Origin: Candidatus Gastranaerophilales bacterium
GTDB lineage: Bacteria > Cyanobacteriota > Vampirovibrionia > Gastranaerophilales > JANQFW01
NCBI GenBank assembly: GCA_028280605.1
Contig: JANQLL010000014.1
Coordinates: 1-35,299 of the forward strand
Direction: 5' to 3'
Length of the DNA: 35,299 nucleotides
A program made the translations under genes and the position numbers. The notes below the pieces were generated by a model. That model was given only the letters and a program-made list of their open reading frames with translations. It was not told the DNA's origin and searched no databases. Below are positions 33,838 through 35,299 of this stretch, in pieces (the first letter of the stretch is position 1; each line of letters opens with the position of its first letter).

Positions 33838-34353
33838 TTATATATTACCTTCTTTATCTGCTTTTTTTATTTTCTTTTTTGATGAAAGAATTTTAAAAGT
33901 TTTTACGTCAACCCAAGGATCGTTTAAAGCTGTTGAAAAGACATTACCTGTTAATTCTACTTTGTCTCCGCTCTCCAGGTCTTTCATTTTTTCTACTTTA
34001 TCTCTTTTGATCAAAAGTTTTAATTCTGATAATGGTATTACATAATCATTTGGTACATCTGATCTTCTTAAAAGAAAAGAAATATATTTTTTAGAATCCC
34101 TAAATGCAGGTTTATAATCTAAACCCAAGGTTGAAAATTTATCAAACGTTCCAACAATTTTAATGTTTTGGTACATATATGATTGTGGTTGCTGCACCAG
34201 TTGTAGTGGTGCTACTTGACAGTAAGATACTGCCGATGCTTTTGCTTGCTCTTTTACAGGTGCTTCAGCTGTTTTTGCAATGCTTGGAATAAAAAGATTT
34301 AACCCTACCACTGCTGAGAGTAAAAATGTACATAGTTTCTTTTTAGCATTCAT
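33838..34353 (-). CDS. Secreted OB-fold-like protein, unknown
   Basis: 171 residues with a signal peptide (KKLCTFLLSAVVGLNLFIPSIA, cut near residue 26-29). The mature part has a beta-rich layout, YMYQNIKIVGTFDKFSTLG, KKYISFLLRRSD, then LESGDKVELTGNVFSTALND and PWVDVKTFKIL, typical of small OB-fold domains in which GDKVELTG forms a central strand. The C-terminal tail is Lys-rich. AAGGAG lies 13-18 bases before the ATG. Likely periplasmic or cell-surface; ligand unknown. It follows the VWA gene on the same strand after a 159-base gap. Confidence 0.7.
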   Translation of the reverse strand: MNAKKKLCTFLLSAVVGLNLFIPSIAKTAEAPVKEQAKASAVSYCQVAPLQLVQQPQSYMYQNIKIVGTFDKFSTLGLDYKPAFRDSKKYISFLLRRSDVPNDYVIPLSELKLLIKRDKVEKMKDLESGDKVELTGNVFSTALNDPWVDVKTFKILSSKKKIKKADKEGNI

Positions 34354-34512
34354 TTTATTAATTCTTCTCCTTGCTCATTTATTCTACTCATTAATTATAT
34401 TTTATATATTATTTTAAGTGTGTAGACTATTTTAGAGTTAATATAAAATTAGTTATTCTTATAATAACATTTTTAGCTATAAAAATTCCAATAAACTTTT
34501 TAGATATCTTGT

Positions 34513-35253
34513 TTAGTGCAATATTACTTTGCCTTGGACTTCTTTTTTAGCATTTATACTGTTTTTTAGATTTTTAAATAATTCTGCCGCAGTGTTGGCA
34601 CTATAAAATTTGCCTTTTGTTGCAAGAGATGTACATTTTAATTGAGCTATGGCTTCCGGTTCATCGAGATCAAAACCTATTACATCAATTTGAATATCAA
34701 TATTCTGCCGGACTATGCTTAATACATATTCACAGGGACTGCCGTCACATGTTTCCATACCGTCTGTTACAAGTATAATTCTTTTTTTGCCGGAGACACC
34801 AATGAAGTCATTTTCTAGCGCTTGTTTTATCGAATACGTGATTGGGGTCCAGCCTTCGGGTTTTAGGTCAAAAAGCTGATCTGCTATATTTTTTTTATTA
34901 TCGTGACCTATGGGTACTTTCAGTTCTGAGGCACGACAGCTTCTTAGGCCTAGAATACCTGATTTATGCCCGTAAATTCTCAGTCCTATTCTCACATTTG
35001 GCGGGATTTGCTCTAGTACCCTTATGATAACATCTTTTGCGATGTCCATTTTTTGCTTGCCGCCTATTTTATCTTTCATACTATAAGAGCTGTCCAGTAT
35101 TATTAAGATATTTTCCATATTATTTTCGGTATTATAGTTATAATCATTCGCATCATATGTGCCAGAAAGGCTTTGTGCGTTTGCAATGCTAAAAGTATTT
35201 GATATAGCAAGAAGAATAGATAGTAACAAAATTTTGCCGATAAATTTGTTCAT
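34513..35253 (-). CDS. Secreted von Willebrand factor A-domain protein
   Basis: 246 residues with a signal peptide (KILLLSILLAISNTFSIANA, likely cut before QS) and one VWA domain. The metal-ion-dependent adhesion site is complete: DSSYSM (DxSxS), the threonine of GWTPITYSI, and the aspartate of LVTDGMETCDG. Several cysteines (RSCRAS, ETCDGSPC, LKCTS) suggest disulfides in an exported protein. No membrane anchor or enzymatic domain is seen. The start is the ATG at 35253, 8 bases after AGGGG; an in-frame GTG at 35262 overlaps that site. Probable protein-protein or adhesion role at the cell surface. Confidence 0.85.
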   Translation of the reverse strand: MNKFIGKILLLSILLAISNTFSIANAQSLSGTYDANDYNYNTENNMENILIILDSSYSMKDKIGGKQKMDIAKDVIIRVLEQIPPNVRIGLRIYGHKSGILGLRSCRASELKVPIGHDNKKNIADQLFDLKPEGWTPITYSIKQALENDFIGVSGKKRIILVTDGMETCDGSPCEYVLSIVRQNIDIQIDVIGFDLDEPEAIAQLKCTSLATKGKFYSANTAAELFKNLKNSINAKKEVQGKVILH

Positions 35254-35299
35254 AGTAGCCACCCCTTTGCTTTTATAAAATTATTTTGCAAGAAAATAT

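Overview
The window is A+T-rich bacterial chromosome, mostly housekeeping genes with some accessory and decayed material. Clues to the host are an [FeFe]-hydrogenase maturase (HydF), an amidotransferase subunit (GatC), MutS2, a short ribosomal protein S1 behind IspH, many TTG/GTG starts and a diguanylate cyclase/HD-GYP protein. Together they suggest a hydrogen-metabolising anaerobe, perhaps of the Melainabacteria/Vampirovibrionia (non-photosynthetic relatives of cyanobacteria). That placement is an impression from gene content, not a demonstrated assignment; TGA is an ordinary stop (ispH ends in it).

Layout. 1-3460: a leftward operon for a 2-isopropylmalate/homocitrate-type synthase, leuC and leuD, with a terminator-like hairpin between leuC and leuD. 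3651-4874: hydF, rightward. 4923-8971: a leftward nuoA-B-C-D-H operon for part of respiratory complex I, with a good sigma70-type promoter and a structured leader of about 190 bases. NuoD carries an unusual four-cysteine insertion, and no other nuo genes are present. 9101-11496: a small decay island with two pseudogenes flanking an intact rtcB. 11585-13957: mutS2.

14027-20302 is a cell-surface block: a 921-residue RTX calcium-binding protein reads leftward, and two TadE/TadG-like pilus-associated proteins with calcium-loop (thrombospondin type 3-like) repeats read rightward. 20323-25055 holds cdd, two or three small secreted or membrane proteins, the gatC-pyrG pair, a GyrI-like effector-binding protein and two copies of a 38-base intergenic repeat. 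25177-27870 holds ispH-rpsA (translationally coupled by a GTGA overlap) and convergent tsaE.

28105-31545 holds the most distinctive gene: a zinc-ribbon protein with eleven 9-residue Gly/Tyr/Arg/Gln repeats and a duplicated C-terminal domain that I do not recognise, behind a clear promoter and a hairpin-bearing leader. It is followed by a GGDEF/HD-GYP cyclic-di-GMP protein. 31551-31972 holds the 3' end of a broken dtd gene abutting what looks like a transposase remnant. The window ends with a glycosyltransferase, a 144-base tandem intergenic repeat, a secreted OB-fold-like protein and a secreted von Willebrand A-domain protein.

I saw no tRNA, rRNA, CRISPR array or intact mobile element. The best candidates for something undescribed are the zinc-ribbon/Gly-rich/duplicated-domain protein with its leader, the NuoD cysteine insertion, and the two families of intergenic repeats.
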